This document shows, piece by piece, positions 11,889 through 24,292 of a stretch of 64,000 nt of DNA (position 1 is its first letter; every line of letters starts with the position of its first letter). The stretch lies in contig CP141143.1 of assembly GCA_035235625.1 (NCBI GenBank), positions 62,001 through 126,000 of the forward strand, in the 5' to 3' direction. The stretch comes from Saururus chinensis (Eukaryota > Streptophyta > Magnoliopsida > Piperales > Saururaceae). The translations under genes and the position numbers were made by a program. The notes beneath the pieces are model-generated. The model saw only the letters and a list, made by a program, of their open reading frames with translations, was not told the DNA's origin and did no database searches.

Positions 11889-14800
11889 TCATGGTTGCTG
11901 CTCATATATCTGCATGTACGCTTCCGAAAGAGCAACCATCTGGGGCAAAGTTTCCGCTACATGCAAATCTTGCATTTCGTACCTGCGAGGTGTATGTGTA
12001 AGATACCACAATGTTCTAAATGTGCATAAAAGCTGCAATTGAGCGAGTTCAAAATTCACCATAGCTCTTCTGATTTTCTTTGTACAAAAACTCTGTAAAA
12101 TCCTTCACCAGGCTTTCCATCATGGACAATGTTCGCAATCAAATCGTACTTTGATCGCAGCTTCTCATTATCTTTTGGTGTTGGCAATGGAATGTAATCC
12201 TTCAACTCAAGGTTCTTGACAGGAAAATTGACTGGTACACAAATACATGCAAGTACAAAGAAAGGTTACATTACTTAAATAAGAAATAAACCGTCCAAGA
12301 CAATACTCTACAAAGGTCCAGAGGACTAATAATATATAATATCGACCTCAGGGACCCATTACCAGCCACAAAGATCTAAAAATTAAAAATTTATCATGAT
12401 AGCTGGGACCTTCATATCCCTCAGTAAACATTGGCCCCAACGGTCGCAGGCAACTATCAAAATATAAGAATTCTATTGACATCTTTGTAGCAAAACTATA
12501 CTCAAAAGTTCCTATTCCGATATCACCATCTGAATAGCATTGGTAAAACAACATAACATAAAAAGAAGCTAAGCAAACATAACAAAATAACACCTTTATC
12601 ATATAAGAAAGAACTAACCAAGGGTAGGATTTTTTTCAACAAAAAAATTGTTCTTGGTAAACCGGCGCATATGAAGAATTAGATACTGTGGCAGTTTGGT
12701 GACACGGTAACACATCCTAGCTAGGCAGGGCCGCACAACCTCTGTGACAGAATCTCCATCAAATTTCTTCAGTATATTGAAAAGCGGAACCTGGCATAAT
12801 TAAGACATACCTAAAATCAGATATTCTCTACTCACAGATACGGAATTTTAAATAAATCACATTTTCTTTTCTCAAGCAATATGCTCAACAGTAGGCAGAA
12901 AATCAAAAAAGAAAACTGAAACCTTCACCAGTACAGTTGCAAAAACCCATGTTAATATGCCCAAAGGTCCATATCAGATCTTACAATTAAATATTTAAAC
13001 GTTTCGACAATGGCTTAGTAATTATTAAACGAAAGATAAAATGTATCTCTCCACTTTTTTATTATTAATAGGGTTTACAATTTGCAAATACACGTTTGTT
13101 TGCACAAATGAGTTACAATTTGCAAAAGATCACACTAAGGTGGATTGCTGGGGCGATTCAGAGTAATTATTTTTTTAAATATCTTATTTTAGGCAAAGTC
13201 ACTACAAAAGTGCTTAAAAACTGTGCAAACAATTATGCATCTAGAAATCCAGGCCTCGAACACTTCTCCATTTTCACATTTATATTTCAGCATTTCTGGC
13301 ATTACGTGCTATTCTGCCATATGAGTGACTACATATAGATCATGCAAATAAGTGACAGCCTGTCACTGTACATTTTGGTGTAGGCCCATTCATGATGCTT
13401 GCAGGGATGTTTCTTTTATTAGGATATTTATAGCTTACAGACAAATTAGGTGGCTTTCTATAGTTGCATAATGCTTCCACAAATCCAGGTCACCAACACT
13501 TTTCTCCATTGTCACATTTCTATTTCAATATTTCCGAAATTACTTGCCATTCTGCCATATGAGTGAGTACATATGGATTATACAAATAAGTGACAGCCTG
13601 TCACTCTACAACTTGGTGTAAGCCAATTCATTATGCTTGCAGGGATGTTTCTTGGCTCTTATTAGGTTTTTTATAGCTTACAAACAAATTGACCGGCTTT
13701 CTAGAGTTGAATTATGCATGAATAATAGATAAACACTACAAGGTAAAAAATTAACCAAAATTCATACAAAAAAAAAAATGTCCCTATCTAGATATATATA
13801 TATATACACACACACACATATAGAGAGAGAGAGAGAGAACTTCCAAATCAAGTTTTAGCCTGATATCAATACAGACCTGTGGTATAATATTTTTCTCCAT
13901 GACATCTTTAAACAAAGGTGGTGGAGGCAAATCAAGTCCAAGCATTAAGAAAGGCATCCTAAATGTCTCTGTAACAATATTTTTGGTTTCAACTCCACCT
14001 TCCGACCCAGCATCAAGATTATGCTGCTCATCATCGTTTTTTTCACCTAACGCTCTTCCATGTATCTCTTTTACAACTTCTAGTTCTCCCTACAACCAGC
14101 ATATTCTTATAACAATTGATTAAAGTTAAGAAGATAATAAATGGGGAACATATATTACAAACAAAAATCTGATACCTGAAAGCATTGATGGATTACGGTG
14201 CTACTGTTTTTTTTTGAACCTCTAAGATCTGCATGAAGAGTATTGAGTAGCCAAGACATAAATTCCACAGGATCTGATTGCACACCAATTCGAAACTTCT
14301 TCTTACTAGCTTTCATAACAGCTTGTAGAAATTCATGAGGGCTTACCTGCAAAGAGATGTGAAGAAAAATTCAACCTCGCTTTCTGATCTATTGACTTGA
14401 GTATGAGATCACAATCCAGAGCAACTGAGAAAAATTACAGTGCTTCAGTAAAAAATACCTGTCCTTTGAAGTTTCTTGCATGCCAAATTTTCCGTGTAAG
14501 CTCTCCAAAACGATGAACAAGAGGAGACTTATAGTTTTGATAGTTCTCAGGAATCAAAAAGAAATTTCTTAGCGGTGTAACTCGCATCAAAGATTGAATT
14601 GTGACATTCACAAAATCAGTCTCCTTAATGTTGTTAAGGCCCACCTGGGTATACAAAAAAAAAACCTTGATCAATATAAAAAAGCACAACTATAACAAGT
14701 CATTAATGTAATAGAACCCAGCATATATAAAAATAAGGTTATAATATAAATATTTAAAAACAAAGACAGTAACCATAAGCTACATATAAAGGCAATAATA

Positions 14801-16806
14801 AGAAAAACAGCCATACAAGAATATGTCTTACCATCCCAGGAAGATAATCTGATCCATCAAGCGCCCTAGACCACTGCTTATTTTTGTCAAGCTGTGATAC
14901 TTGTTCTCTTGTGAATCTGCCAGCCAGTAAATAATGGGTCCAATACTGATTCATGAATGTTTTGATACTAATACTGCTCAAGTAAAATACAATTTACCGA
15001 GATAACAAAAGAGCAAGCCACATAAAAGTTCAATTGTATCTTCAATAAGTAAGAATTGGAAATATGACAGTATCTCTGCCTAGCAAACTTTGAGCTCAGC
15101 TAACTACCTGCCAGACAGGAGTGCTCTGGATAGAGGTTGAGTCAACTCCCCCAACAAGTTCACCTATGATAGTGTTTCCGAAGCTTTCAAAAGAAAGCAA
15201 AAGAACAAAAAAAATATGCCTCATTTGACTGTTTCAACTTAGGCTCACAATTTAAAAGATGAGGAGAATTCTTGCATACAAATTATCTTTTTTTGAAAGA
15301 TCCCTTAATTTTTATTCAAAAAAAAAAAATTGTAACAGCCCCTCCAAGAAGTGTATTGTTGGGATCATCACTGCTCCTATATGAGAAGGCTAACTCCTCT
15401 GTGCATGCATGGCCAAAAGCTGCACATGGTTGTGAGGCTCCATCTGAACAGAGAACAGGGCCCCTTTTTTCAGATGTGAAGGCCCTGATCATATTATAAA
15501 TTTGATGCAAGCAGCTACATGCAAAGTGTTTGCGTCTGCCATTTACAATATCATAAAATGTGCGTTCTAGATATTATGATACTGTAAAGGGTAGACGCAA
15601 ACATTTTGCACCAAGTTGCTCACAACAAATTTATAATTTTTTTTTCTGTAAAGTTTTAACTACTGGATAGTAGGCCAATTCCTAGTTCAGACAAAAACTT
15701 GCTCCAGAATAGAGAAACCAGCTCTTAAGAGTAAAACAGCATCAATACCTTGGGTTTAAAACATGCCGGATATCATCCAATGATGGATCATTGATTTCAT
15801 ACCCATCAGGAAGACAGTACACTTTCTCGGTCTGAAGATTAATGTAGATATGGTGCCCTGCTTCAAGACTATGAGTATATGCATGAGATTTACGACCTCT
15901 CCCTTGATAGTACTTGCCACATACTAAGCATGCATAAACATTCAAGTTAGAAAGGGAAACCGAACAGAACTTCTCAAAGTCGAAGTCCAGAACCTGCACA
16001 GCGCACCAAAGACCTCAATAGGGACATTATCATCACTGTCAACCTTGCAATGCACGTGTAGGTGAGTCAGCTTTCTGAAAATCAGATAAAAGATAGTAGC
16101 AAGTTCCATTTGAAGACGAAATTTGTTCGGTTAAAGTACATTGACCACATGTAACAAAGAAGAAGGAAAAAATAGCTATTCAGGAATCAAGTACATGAAC
16201 AGCATCCGTTTTCCACTTGAATCAGGGGAACACAAAGTACGATAATTTACGCAGTACATTGATGTCGACGACAGTTAAAAGGCCCTAAAGCTGCAAACAA
16301 ATACATTCCTTTTTCTTTTCTCACATGTAACATGTTAGCTCATTCAAAATGGTTGCTGCCGGTGTCCAAATTAGAGTGGAGTAAGAGAAAACAGCTAAAC
16401 AAGAAGAAAAAATTACCTGGCGATTAACAGTGTCCAAGTAGGGGCAATCCCTGCGGACCTCAACCTGGCGCTGGCGCCCAGATTGAGTTGATTCTTTCTC
16501 GGAAAAGTCGCCATCGCTCGAGTAATAGGTAATATACTTGTCTTCAATGAGTTTCTTAGAAGCGTTGGCAGAATCTAAGGGTTTCGCTGTGTCTTCTTTT
16601 TCCCTTTCGTAGCAACCATCAGCACGGCTATCGGCCTCGTCATCATCGTCATCGTCATAATAGGAAGCAGCGAGGGGAAGAAGTGGATTGGGCCGGAGGG
16701 AATCAGAAGGCGAAGAAGGCAGGGGAGAGTGGCTTGTCTTTCGCCGCTTCAGGTCTGCGCCGTCTTCATCTCTCTTCGCGTTCGGCATCTCCTCGGCGCT
16801 CCACAT
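11889..16806 (-). CDS. USP39: USP39/Sad1-like spliceosomal ubiquitin-protease homologue (catalytically dead), 9 exons
   Basis: Exons on the minus strand are 16806-16417, 15993-15749, 14916-14832, 14644-14459, 14346-14176, 14089-13877, 12790-12619, 12231-12060 and 11982-11889. All junctions are GT-AG, all phases agree, and the total is 1728 bp (575 aa plus TGA). The protein has an acidic, serine-rich N-terminus with DDDDDD at about 51-56. A zf-UBP zinc finger (about 121-200) has Cys121, Cys140, Cys152, Cys155, His167 and His171. A UCH domain follows (about 241-570). The Cys box reads GLNNIKETDF with Asp250 in place of the catalytic Cys; the His box ends GFY, with Phe532 in place of His. Both losses are characteristic of USP39/Sad1, a U4/U6.U5 tri-snRNP assembly factor, and the length matches that family (human about 565 aa). 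Translation could start at Met1 or Met7; Met1 is used here. Confidence 0.95.
13240..13695. repeat. Diverged tandem duplication inside USP39-like intron 6
   Basis: Two ~200-bp copies (about 13240-13440 and 13475-13690) share long stretches, including ATTCTGCCATATGAGTGA and TGCTTGCAGGGATGTTTCTT. Both contain the perfect 7-bp-arm inverted repeat AGTGACAGCCTGTCACT. They lie in the intron between the exons at 13877 and 12790. No coding potential was seen. Confidence 0.8.
13791..13839. repeat. Compound (TA)n-(CA)n-(GA)n microsatellite in intron 6
   Basis: Short runs of TA, CA and GA dinucleotides follow each other about 40 bp from the splice donor side of exon 6 (exon ends at 13877). A long A tract lies just to the left. 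Confidence 0.9.
15493..15637. mobile_element. Candidate MITE (imperfect fold-back) in USP39-like intron 2
   Basis: A 145-bp segment has outer arms ATTATAAATTT and AAATTTATAAT. The imperfect inverted similarity continues inward for about 60 bp per arm, including GTTTGCGTCT against AGACGCAAAC. Size and fold-back form fit a miniature inverted-repeat transposable element. A TSD could not be fixed because the flanks are A/T-rich. It lies within an intron and does not disturb splicing. Confidence 0.65.
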
Positions 16807-16829
16807 CGACGTTGAATCGCTCTCTAAGT

Positions 16830-17965
16830 AGGGATGCCACCGGGTCGGGTGTAAAATAGCTATTTAGGTTAAAAAGCCTGGGTTGGGTTTTATAAAAATA
16901 AAAGGAAAAAATTTTAAAATTTATATTTATAACTTTATATGGGATGGGTTTTACTAAATTTAAACTTAATATTATTTAAAAAATTATAAATTTAAATTTA
17001 ATATATCCATATTTTAAAAATTAGCCTAGACATTCACCCTTATTGGTGTCTGGGTTAGTTCAACCGGAGGTCTTCAACCGGGGTCAACCCAGTTGAACCC
17101 GGTTGATAACTTACATAAATACTTATCTTCATTCTTCCCCAAACCCTAAGATTAAAGAGAAAGATTTAGAACTCTACGGGCGGCTCTACACCGCATAGGT
17201 TGATCTTCCTCCTTCCCCCTTCTCCTCATTGGCATGCTGGCCACGACCAGATGACCCCTTTCCTCCTTTCCTTATTTCTCCTCTTCGGTGGCCTGGCCAA
17301 ATCCTGATGCTCCCTTCCTTCTTCCCATCTTCCCCTTTCCTGTCTCTTGCCCGGTAGCCCATCCCGACCCGACAACCCCTCACTCTTTCCGCTCTTCCCT
17401 TTTCTCCCTTCCCCTCCATCTCTTCCTCGGTAGCCCAGCCTCAAGCTCCCGACCCCAACAACCACCTTTTTCCTTCCCCTCTTTCCTCTTCCCCCTTCCC
17501 CTCCATCTTCTCCTTGGTTGCCCAACCACAACCCCAACCCCCGAGCACCCCCCGGCCCTAACTTCCCTTCCCTCTCCTCCCCGGCAGCCCACACCCAACC
17601 TTTCCTTCCATGGCACCGGCACCACCCTTTTCCTCCCCAACACTGGCAACACCCACGACCACCCCGTCAGTTTCCCCCTTCCGCCTACTAATTTTCCCCT
17701 TTCTGTTCTTTTTTTTTTCCTAAAGCCTGGACTGGCCCGATTGTCCGGGTCACCAGTTGGACCGGCTTGGTTAAATTGACCTGCCCGGGTCAATGTTACT
17801 CGGCAACCTGGATGACTTAGCCCAAAATTTTAACCAGGCCCAGTTAAACTCGATTGAACTGGCCGAGCCGGTTCGTGTTTTAAAACACTGATTCAAGTTG
17901 AATTCAAAAACTCAAACCCAACCCAATAGGGTCAGGTCGGGTTTTACCATATATCTGTAAGGTGG
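16830..17965. repeat. Repeat with GGGTCGGGT ends and a pyrimidine-rich core, just upstream of USP39-like ATG
   Basis: Related GGGTCGGGT-type motifs occur near both sides (about 16850 and 17935), with further CCGGTT/AACCGG motifs at 17050-17110 and 17750-17880. The centre (about 17195-17720) is strongly C+T on the plus strand. It begins about 25 bp upstream of the start codon at 16806. Long open frames on both strands in the C/T tract are composition artefacts. Element class not identified. Confidence 0.5.
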
Positions 17966-18128
17966 TTTTTTGGTTTTTTTTCTTCTAAGTGGGAATGTGG
18001 TGCGGGGGTAGGAGTGTAGGGGGGAGATATAGGAGGGGGAGGGAATGTAGGGTCTGTTTGTTTCGTCTAAATGTGTGTCTGAAAAGCCATATGCAACTCT
18101 ATTTATCTAACCAACTATAGACATAAAA

Positions 18129-18345
18129 GGGGAAATTATTTAAATAATATTAAAAAAAATAAATAATTACCAAAATTATAGACTTTGGGAAATATTTCTC
18201 AAAGTGGTGTCGCTTTTGGCCACTTAGGTGTCAGCCAAGCGCTAGCACCTGCGTGGCTTTTTTTTATTGCGTCCTTTGGAAGAACAAAATCATGTTTAAA
18301 TTGATTTCGTCCTTCCAAATGACGAAATACATGCACTTGGCTTTT
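18129..18345. repeat. Orphan MULE terminal inverted repeat
   Basis: It starts GGGGAAATTATTTAAATAA, reaches TCTCAAAGTGGTG by about 18208, and ends with palindromic ATTTCGTCC...GACGAAAT pieces (about 18318-18342). The same order occurs at both ends of the MULE at 46296-50737, so this is a solitary end of that family. No transposase lies beside it. Confidence 0.7.
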
Positions 18346-18366
18346 CGACTCAAGAAAGAATGACAG

Positions 18367-19463
18367 TGTCATGATCCGAGCCTTGAGACTGGTCCAAAGA
18401 CCATCCACACGATCGGAGTGCACCTAGACTCACGTTGTAACAAGACAATAAAATATTCTGCAAAGGATAAAGAATTGAAACTAAAACTTGAATAACCTAC
18501 TAAACTTTTATTGAATCAAAATCAATTAAGTTTCACCCATGGGATATTCATCTGCATCTACAATTTAACTACTTGATTTCTTAGAAGAAAAATAATCAAA
18601 CTAATCCTAATTCTCTCATCATCTCTATGAATGATGGCTCTCTATCCTTTCTTGACATTCCTATGCATTCAAATCTGCAAATAAACCTGCGAGCAAAAAA
18701 TACGCCTGGTGGAACGCACATTCTACTTGTGAGCTAAAAGCTATGTGATCATGCCTCAAATAGAATATGTATTGTATTTTAGTAATCATTGATCATACAA
18801 TAATAAGGATTCAATACTCAAGTCTCAGCATGATATCTAAACATGGTCATCATATATGCATCACAATTAATTTTGCATTTACATTATCATTCATCGTGTC
18901 ATATATTCACATAATCACCATATGCATCATATATCGTAGTACACACACAACCGATTCCCTATATCACCCAAAGAATTAGCTATGTGATCTGTGAGTTGCG
19001 CCGGTGTGAGAGCATCGTGGGTGGTCATCCGTGTGCACTCGATATGACCTATAAAAACTAGGAGGGAACTACCAAAGGCTGGGGTTCACCCTCATCCCTA
19101 CATAGCACCTGGGTAATCTTATTATCTTGATCCTGAAGTTAAGGCACTACACCCTGACCTTAACTACCCTTGTCAACCTCTCACTCTTAGGTTGGTTCTT
19201 AATTCCTAATCTACCACTTATGCAATATAATGCTCTCACATGCCCATAAAGAGAGAAAAACATATTCTATACAGTTCAACCCAAGAACATAAAAGCTCTT
19301 ATGAGTCACCAATGAGATTGAATAATAAGCACATAAGTTCATAAAACAAGAGTTGAAATATCACCCACATTGTCTATCCAATTCATCAACCTGATAGAAC
19401 ATAGGCTTGCACTATCTATCCATAATTGGTATGTAACCCAATTTATTGCAACCTGCATAGAGT

Positions 19464-19548
<85 letters not shown>

Positions 19549-20205
19549 AAATTTGCATTTCCCTCTTGAATATAACCTATAACATCTCATAGTTAAAGCA
19601 CAACTTTGTAATAGTCAAATAATTACCCAACATACATCACCCAACCTCCCCTGCATAAATCACTCTATCAACACAGGAGGACATTCGTCATTTTAGCCTG
19701 AACATGTACACAACGGATTTTGGGTAAAACATGTACTAAACAATTTAGAGCAGAACCTATATTGGTCATCTTAGAATGAAACATACTTCAACAGATTAGT
19801 ACCACACATCTATTAACCTTTGAAACAAACTTTAAATTTCACATTTATCCAGTGTTGGGGCAGAGCTTGTTTTAATCCAAAACATATGCCCAACGTTGGA
19901 GCAAAGTACATATTCAATTAAAACATGTGCATGCAATTGTCGTTGAAATAATATGTATATCTAGCTCAAATTATGTATCACACGGTGGAGGTGGAGCAGT
20001 TCATACCCTTGAATTATATTTGAATCAAATATATTTCATATGCTAGAACATTGCATAAAGTTCACTCAATTAATATTGCAAATATTAGGTAATGCATAAG
20101 ATAACTTCATTATATTTTTCAGATAGTTAACAGGGCCTAAAATCAACTAAGCATATAACTCGGGCATTAGGCAATGCTTGTATACAAGTCTAATCATATC
20201 ACAGA
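18367..20205 (-). other. Unclassified, possibly inverted LTR-derived sequence
   Basis: It begins TGTCATGATCCGAG, resembling the inverted 3' ends of LTRs elsewhere in the window. No matching far end or TSD was found and no coding frame is credible. It contains the (TA)n run at 19466-19547. Confidence 0.3.
19466..19547. repeat. (TA)n microsatellite, ~40 repeats
   Basis: An uninterrupted alternating TA run of about 80 bp. Confidence 0.98.
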
Positions 20206-22244
20206 TGTCACGAACTGGATTTTCAAAAACCTTTTTAAATCAAGCACACTCAATAAATCACAATTTTTTTTATTTAAATCAAATCAAATCAATCAACTAA
20301 ATATCTAGGTCATGATAATTGGGGTTCATAAATATGAATATCAAAATATATGATATTATTACACGCGTTAAAATTTGACAAATAGCAGTTAACCCTCTAA
20401 GTACAAGTCTGCCAATTGTCCGAAAATAAATAACCAAGTAAAGTTGGCTCTCACGCCAGTAATTACAATTACTTACAAAATTGGAGAAGTAAGAAACTAG
20501 ATCCCACTAGTGCAATGTCGTCCTCAAACGCTCACCAACGTCTTGATCTCGTAATGTCCTCATCAAAAGAACCTACAACCAAACAAGACCAACATAACAA
20601 CCAAGCATCTCCTCCCCTTGGAGGAGTGTTACAAATGAATAAAAGTATAATTTAATATTTTTCGAATAGGGCCAACATCACCCTATGTTAGATGCCTACG
20701 TACTCATTAGACAACATCTCCAATGTTTCCAACAAGATCTGTCACACTCCAGTGCCTGCCCGACTTGACCCAAACCCAGTCCAAGGGCCGGTCGAAACAC
20801 ACGAGGACAACTAAATTGCATTGCGAAAGACTTTAACCCCTTAATCGGGTAATTATCACAAACACAAAGTCGCACACCTTTAGTCCTTTGAGCAAGTGAA
20901 ATAAGGTAAAATAAAAGAGGATAACAATCCTGAAATGAATCCTCACTCTCAACCCACATGTATAACATCCTGAGCCGACACATGGCTTGAAATAAGAAAA
21001 TATGAGAGAAGCCTAAAAGCATAAGATATACACGAGTCTGAAGCATAATCATCTACACAAAGTGTTCTATGATCATAATAGCATAAATTAGAAGATAAAA
21101 TAACATCTAAAAACATCCATGCCTAATCCCACGCATATCCCAGTCATCCCTCATACAGGGAGTCCTGATTAACTACATGTCACACCATGCAGCCCCAAAA
21201 CAAAAACACATAAAGGGGGTGAGTAAAACTTAGTAAGGTTTGAAATATGGTGACATTAATCAGAAAACAACTACGACACCTCAACAAGGTAATTCATATC
21301 AATGTTTCACATAATATCCCAATTTCTGATTAATTCCCCTACCATACCCCTATTTACCCATAAGTAACCATCATGCATACAAGTATCTCATACATACAAA
21401 TCATGGCATGCATAATCATATTATGGAACAACATCCATCTTTCATAATAAGTGATTCTCACACAATCACATCCATAATCAGGCTCATCAATTCATTCTCT
21501 TTCATAACATTCAACCTGCATAACCCGTGTTTTCAACACGTAATCACATAATACATATTCATATCATTCATCCATAGATCATTCACCTTGCACGATAAGA
21601 GTCTCAATCACACAATAATAAATCATGTATAATAAATCATATTCATACGTGTCACATAATCTCAATTATCCCTACACAACCTATGTAACCTGGGCATAAT
21701 ATTATCTAATGCACATGCATCATCAACAAATGGTGAATGTCTCCATCATGGAGAGAAATACAATCATGTCATAAAGGTTGGACATAGTCCAGTTTCCACA
21801 AAGGAAACCTAAAGAGTTCGGGTGTAAGGACCCTCATCTTTAAACCGGGTTTTGGTTTTCTTTAATTATGAGTTATCGTGAGGTTTACGTGTTTTCTGAT
21901 CTTATTCGGTGATTTCGTGAAATAAATAGTGTTTGTGATGGTTTTAACCAAAATTAACTTCAATATTAGTGGTTTTAAGTGATTTTAAACCAAATGTGAA
22001 TTTTTGAGATTTTTCGGAATTTTTACTATTTTCCCAAAAATTAGGGTTTTGGCGGGACCCCTGTGGGCCCCACCGTCGAAAATTTTATTTGTGTCAAATG
22101 AACATAGACATATACTTAAGGTCACACAAAAATTTTCAGAATTTTATTAGGCTTAATTTGTACTTAAATTTGCAAAATACCCACTTTTAGCCTACTTTTC
22201 ATATTTACACCCCAAAACTTACCTATGCATACCCCAACCCTTAC

Positions 22245-22252
22245 TATAAAAG
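22245..22252 (+). promoter_or_regulatory. TATA box of family 1 LTR copy A
   Basis: TATAAAAG, about 420 bp from the LTR start, conserved at 58424-58431 in the second copy. This suggests transcription starts about 30 bp downstream. Confidence 0.6.
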
Positions 22253-23830
22253 GGCAGACCTGAGCCATTTCTATTTTTGGGAATAGGCTAAGGAAGGAGG
22301 GCTGGCCTAATCCCCACTTAGGCCCGAATTAGAAGCCGATTAAGGTAAGCTTACTCTAATTAAGCACTAATCCATAACTTTTCTCTTTATTTCTTCCAAA
22401 TCTACCATTTTCCCCTTGATTCAATTCGTTTTTGACCATCAAAAGCTATTGATTTGTGTTTTACTACAAACCCTAACATTCAAATTTTGATTTTTACTAC
22501 CAACAAGCCCTAGATCTAAGGTTTAATTAAGGATTTCTTGAGTAAATCGATTTCTATTAGAGTTTAATTCAAACTCATTGTGTTTTCAAGGATTTCAAGA
22601 AGGGTGACTCTTCAATCCGAGCTTAATCAAGTGCTGAGGTAATGGGTCTTCGAAATCTCTGTTTGTCCATGGTAAAACTCTTCATTTTTGGCTTATTTCG
22701 AAATGGTTTGCTTGATTTAGTATGTTAATGGTAAGATTAGAAAATGGAATTATTTAATCCCGATTTCTTAGGGTTTTGCATTATTATGGTTTGGTTTGAT
22801 ATTCTGGAAGTCAAGGAGGACTTTTGATGATGATTAGGGTGTTAGATGTGGATTTGAAGTATTATCTATGGTGTTTCGGTTTGGATTTGCGAAAGGAAGA
22901 AGATGACTGTTCTACCGTATTGGCAATTGATCGGCCCTGCAGGGCGATCGATCAGCTGAACTGTAAATTTCAAATTTTTGCGTGTAACCGATCGAACGGC
23001 CTGAAGGGCGATCGATCGGCTACACAGAAAATTGCATGTTGTGCATATGATGTCTATTTTGATGATTTCACTTTAGCTTGCCAATTTTATATGAATGTGG
23101 AGTGTTTTAAGCTATATTAGGCTACTGGAAATGCATGCTATTAAGTTTATGGAGTTGAGATATGTGCTTAGAAATGGTGGAATGACTTATGTTTTGGGGC
23201 ATGATGTTGGAATCGTTATCTTGAAATTATGAATAGTTGTTTCCCTTTGGTTAAGCACATTTTCAGTAGGACTACAATCATTGTTGGACTGATTTGTCAT
23301 GATAAATTGTGATTAATGGTGTGTGAATGTTGGTGAATGTCATGACTCAATGATGAAATGAGTGATGTTATAGGTGTTTAGCCTTTGTGGTTGAGTTTTG
23401 AATTTAGCTATGATTTCAACGATTCTTCTACTATGATTTCCGCTGGAATTCATGTTTAGATAGAAATTCACATGTGTAGTGTGGTAGTGAGTTGATTTTC
23501 AAGCATGTTGATATGCATTATGTGAAATGTTTCTACTAGTTACACACACACATGTGGGGGTTAAATGATGATATTGAAGCTTGACATTGTGAGTAGGAAT
23601 GATGCATTAGGGGCTGATGAGAGCACTTATCATGGATTAGGATTCATGTATGCTTTGCCCACGTATGTAACATGCTGCATGCATCATGAAAATGGATTTC
23701 CAATTGAGGCTTCATCGTGATTAATCGAATTTGACCGATTGGATGCAATGTGATGAAATTGTATGCCGGATTGATCGGTCATGGATTAATCGCAAGTTGA
23801 TTGGTCCGAAAGGACATATTTTGATTTAAA

Positions 23831-24195
23831 GTTCCTGTGTGGAACGATTTGGAGTTCCTGTGTGGAACGAGTGCACTCCCCGGGTTGAGTCTAATTAAAG
23901 GGAATGATGTGGGGACGAGTTGTGTACTTGTCTTGCGGATTGTGAGAATGTTATTATGAGTGTCATCTGGACCCTGAGAATCCAGTGTGGTATGCCGTGT
24001 GCACCCCGCTACAACGTGTTCTAGGGTTCTCTGTGTGAGAACTCGGGCTCTTCCCTCCGCAGGAGATGTCCCTGGGTGAACACCCCTGCTCTAGATTCTC
24101 TGTGTGAGAATGGGACATCCTTGGCCAGGATCGTCCAGGGCGAGTAGTATTAGGGATTGACAACCCCGATCTTTCTTTAATTCTTGTGTAGAATT
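23831..24195 (+). other. Cluster of hairpins with constant TGTGT loop
   Basis: Five perfect stem-loops share the loop TGTGT with different stems: GTTCC/GGAAC (23831-23845 and 23854-23868), GTTCTC/GAGAAC (24026-24042), ATTCTC/GAGAAT (24095-24111) and AATTCT/AGAATT (24179-24195). The fourth is enclosed by GATGTCCC (24065) and GGGACATC (24112). Most recur in the other family 1 LTR. This is seen in sequence; function is unknown. Confidence 0.75.
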
Positions 24196-24292
24196 TTAGA
24201 TCATGACACGCCTTCGTGGCCTTGTCTATGCTCCCGTCTGTGTGACATTAGTGTGTGATTACTCCTTGATGGAGGTTGTTTGTGATGATATA

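Noticed and set aside
15290-15492. A possible retroposed gene or LINE 3' end in intron 2 (A-rich tract next to 60-75-codon frames)
   Set aside because: Only a poly-A-like tract and short frames on both strands; no recognisable protein and no TSD.
11889-16806. An active ubiquitin-specific protease
   Set aside because: Asp replaces the catalytic Cys and Phe replaces the catalytic His, as expected for the USP39/Sad1 type.
17186-17793. Overlapping long open frames on both strands
   Set aside because: Explained by the C/T-rich tract; peptides are Pro/Ser/Leu or Gly/Arg/Lys low complexity without motifs.
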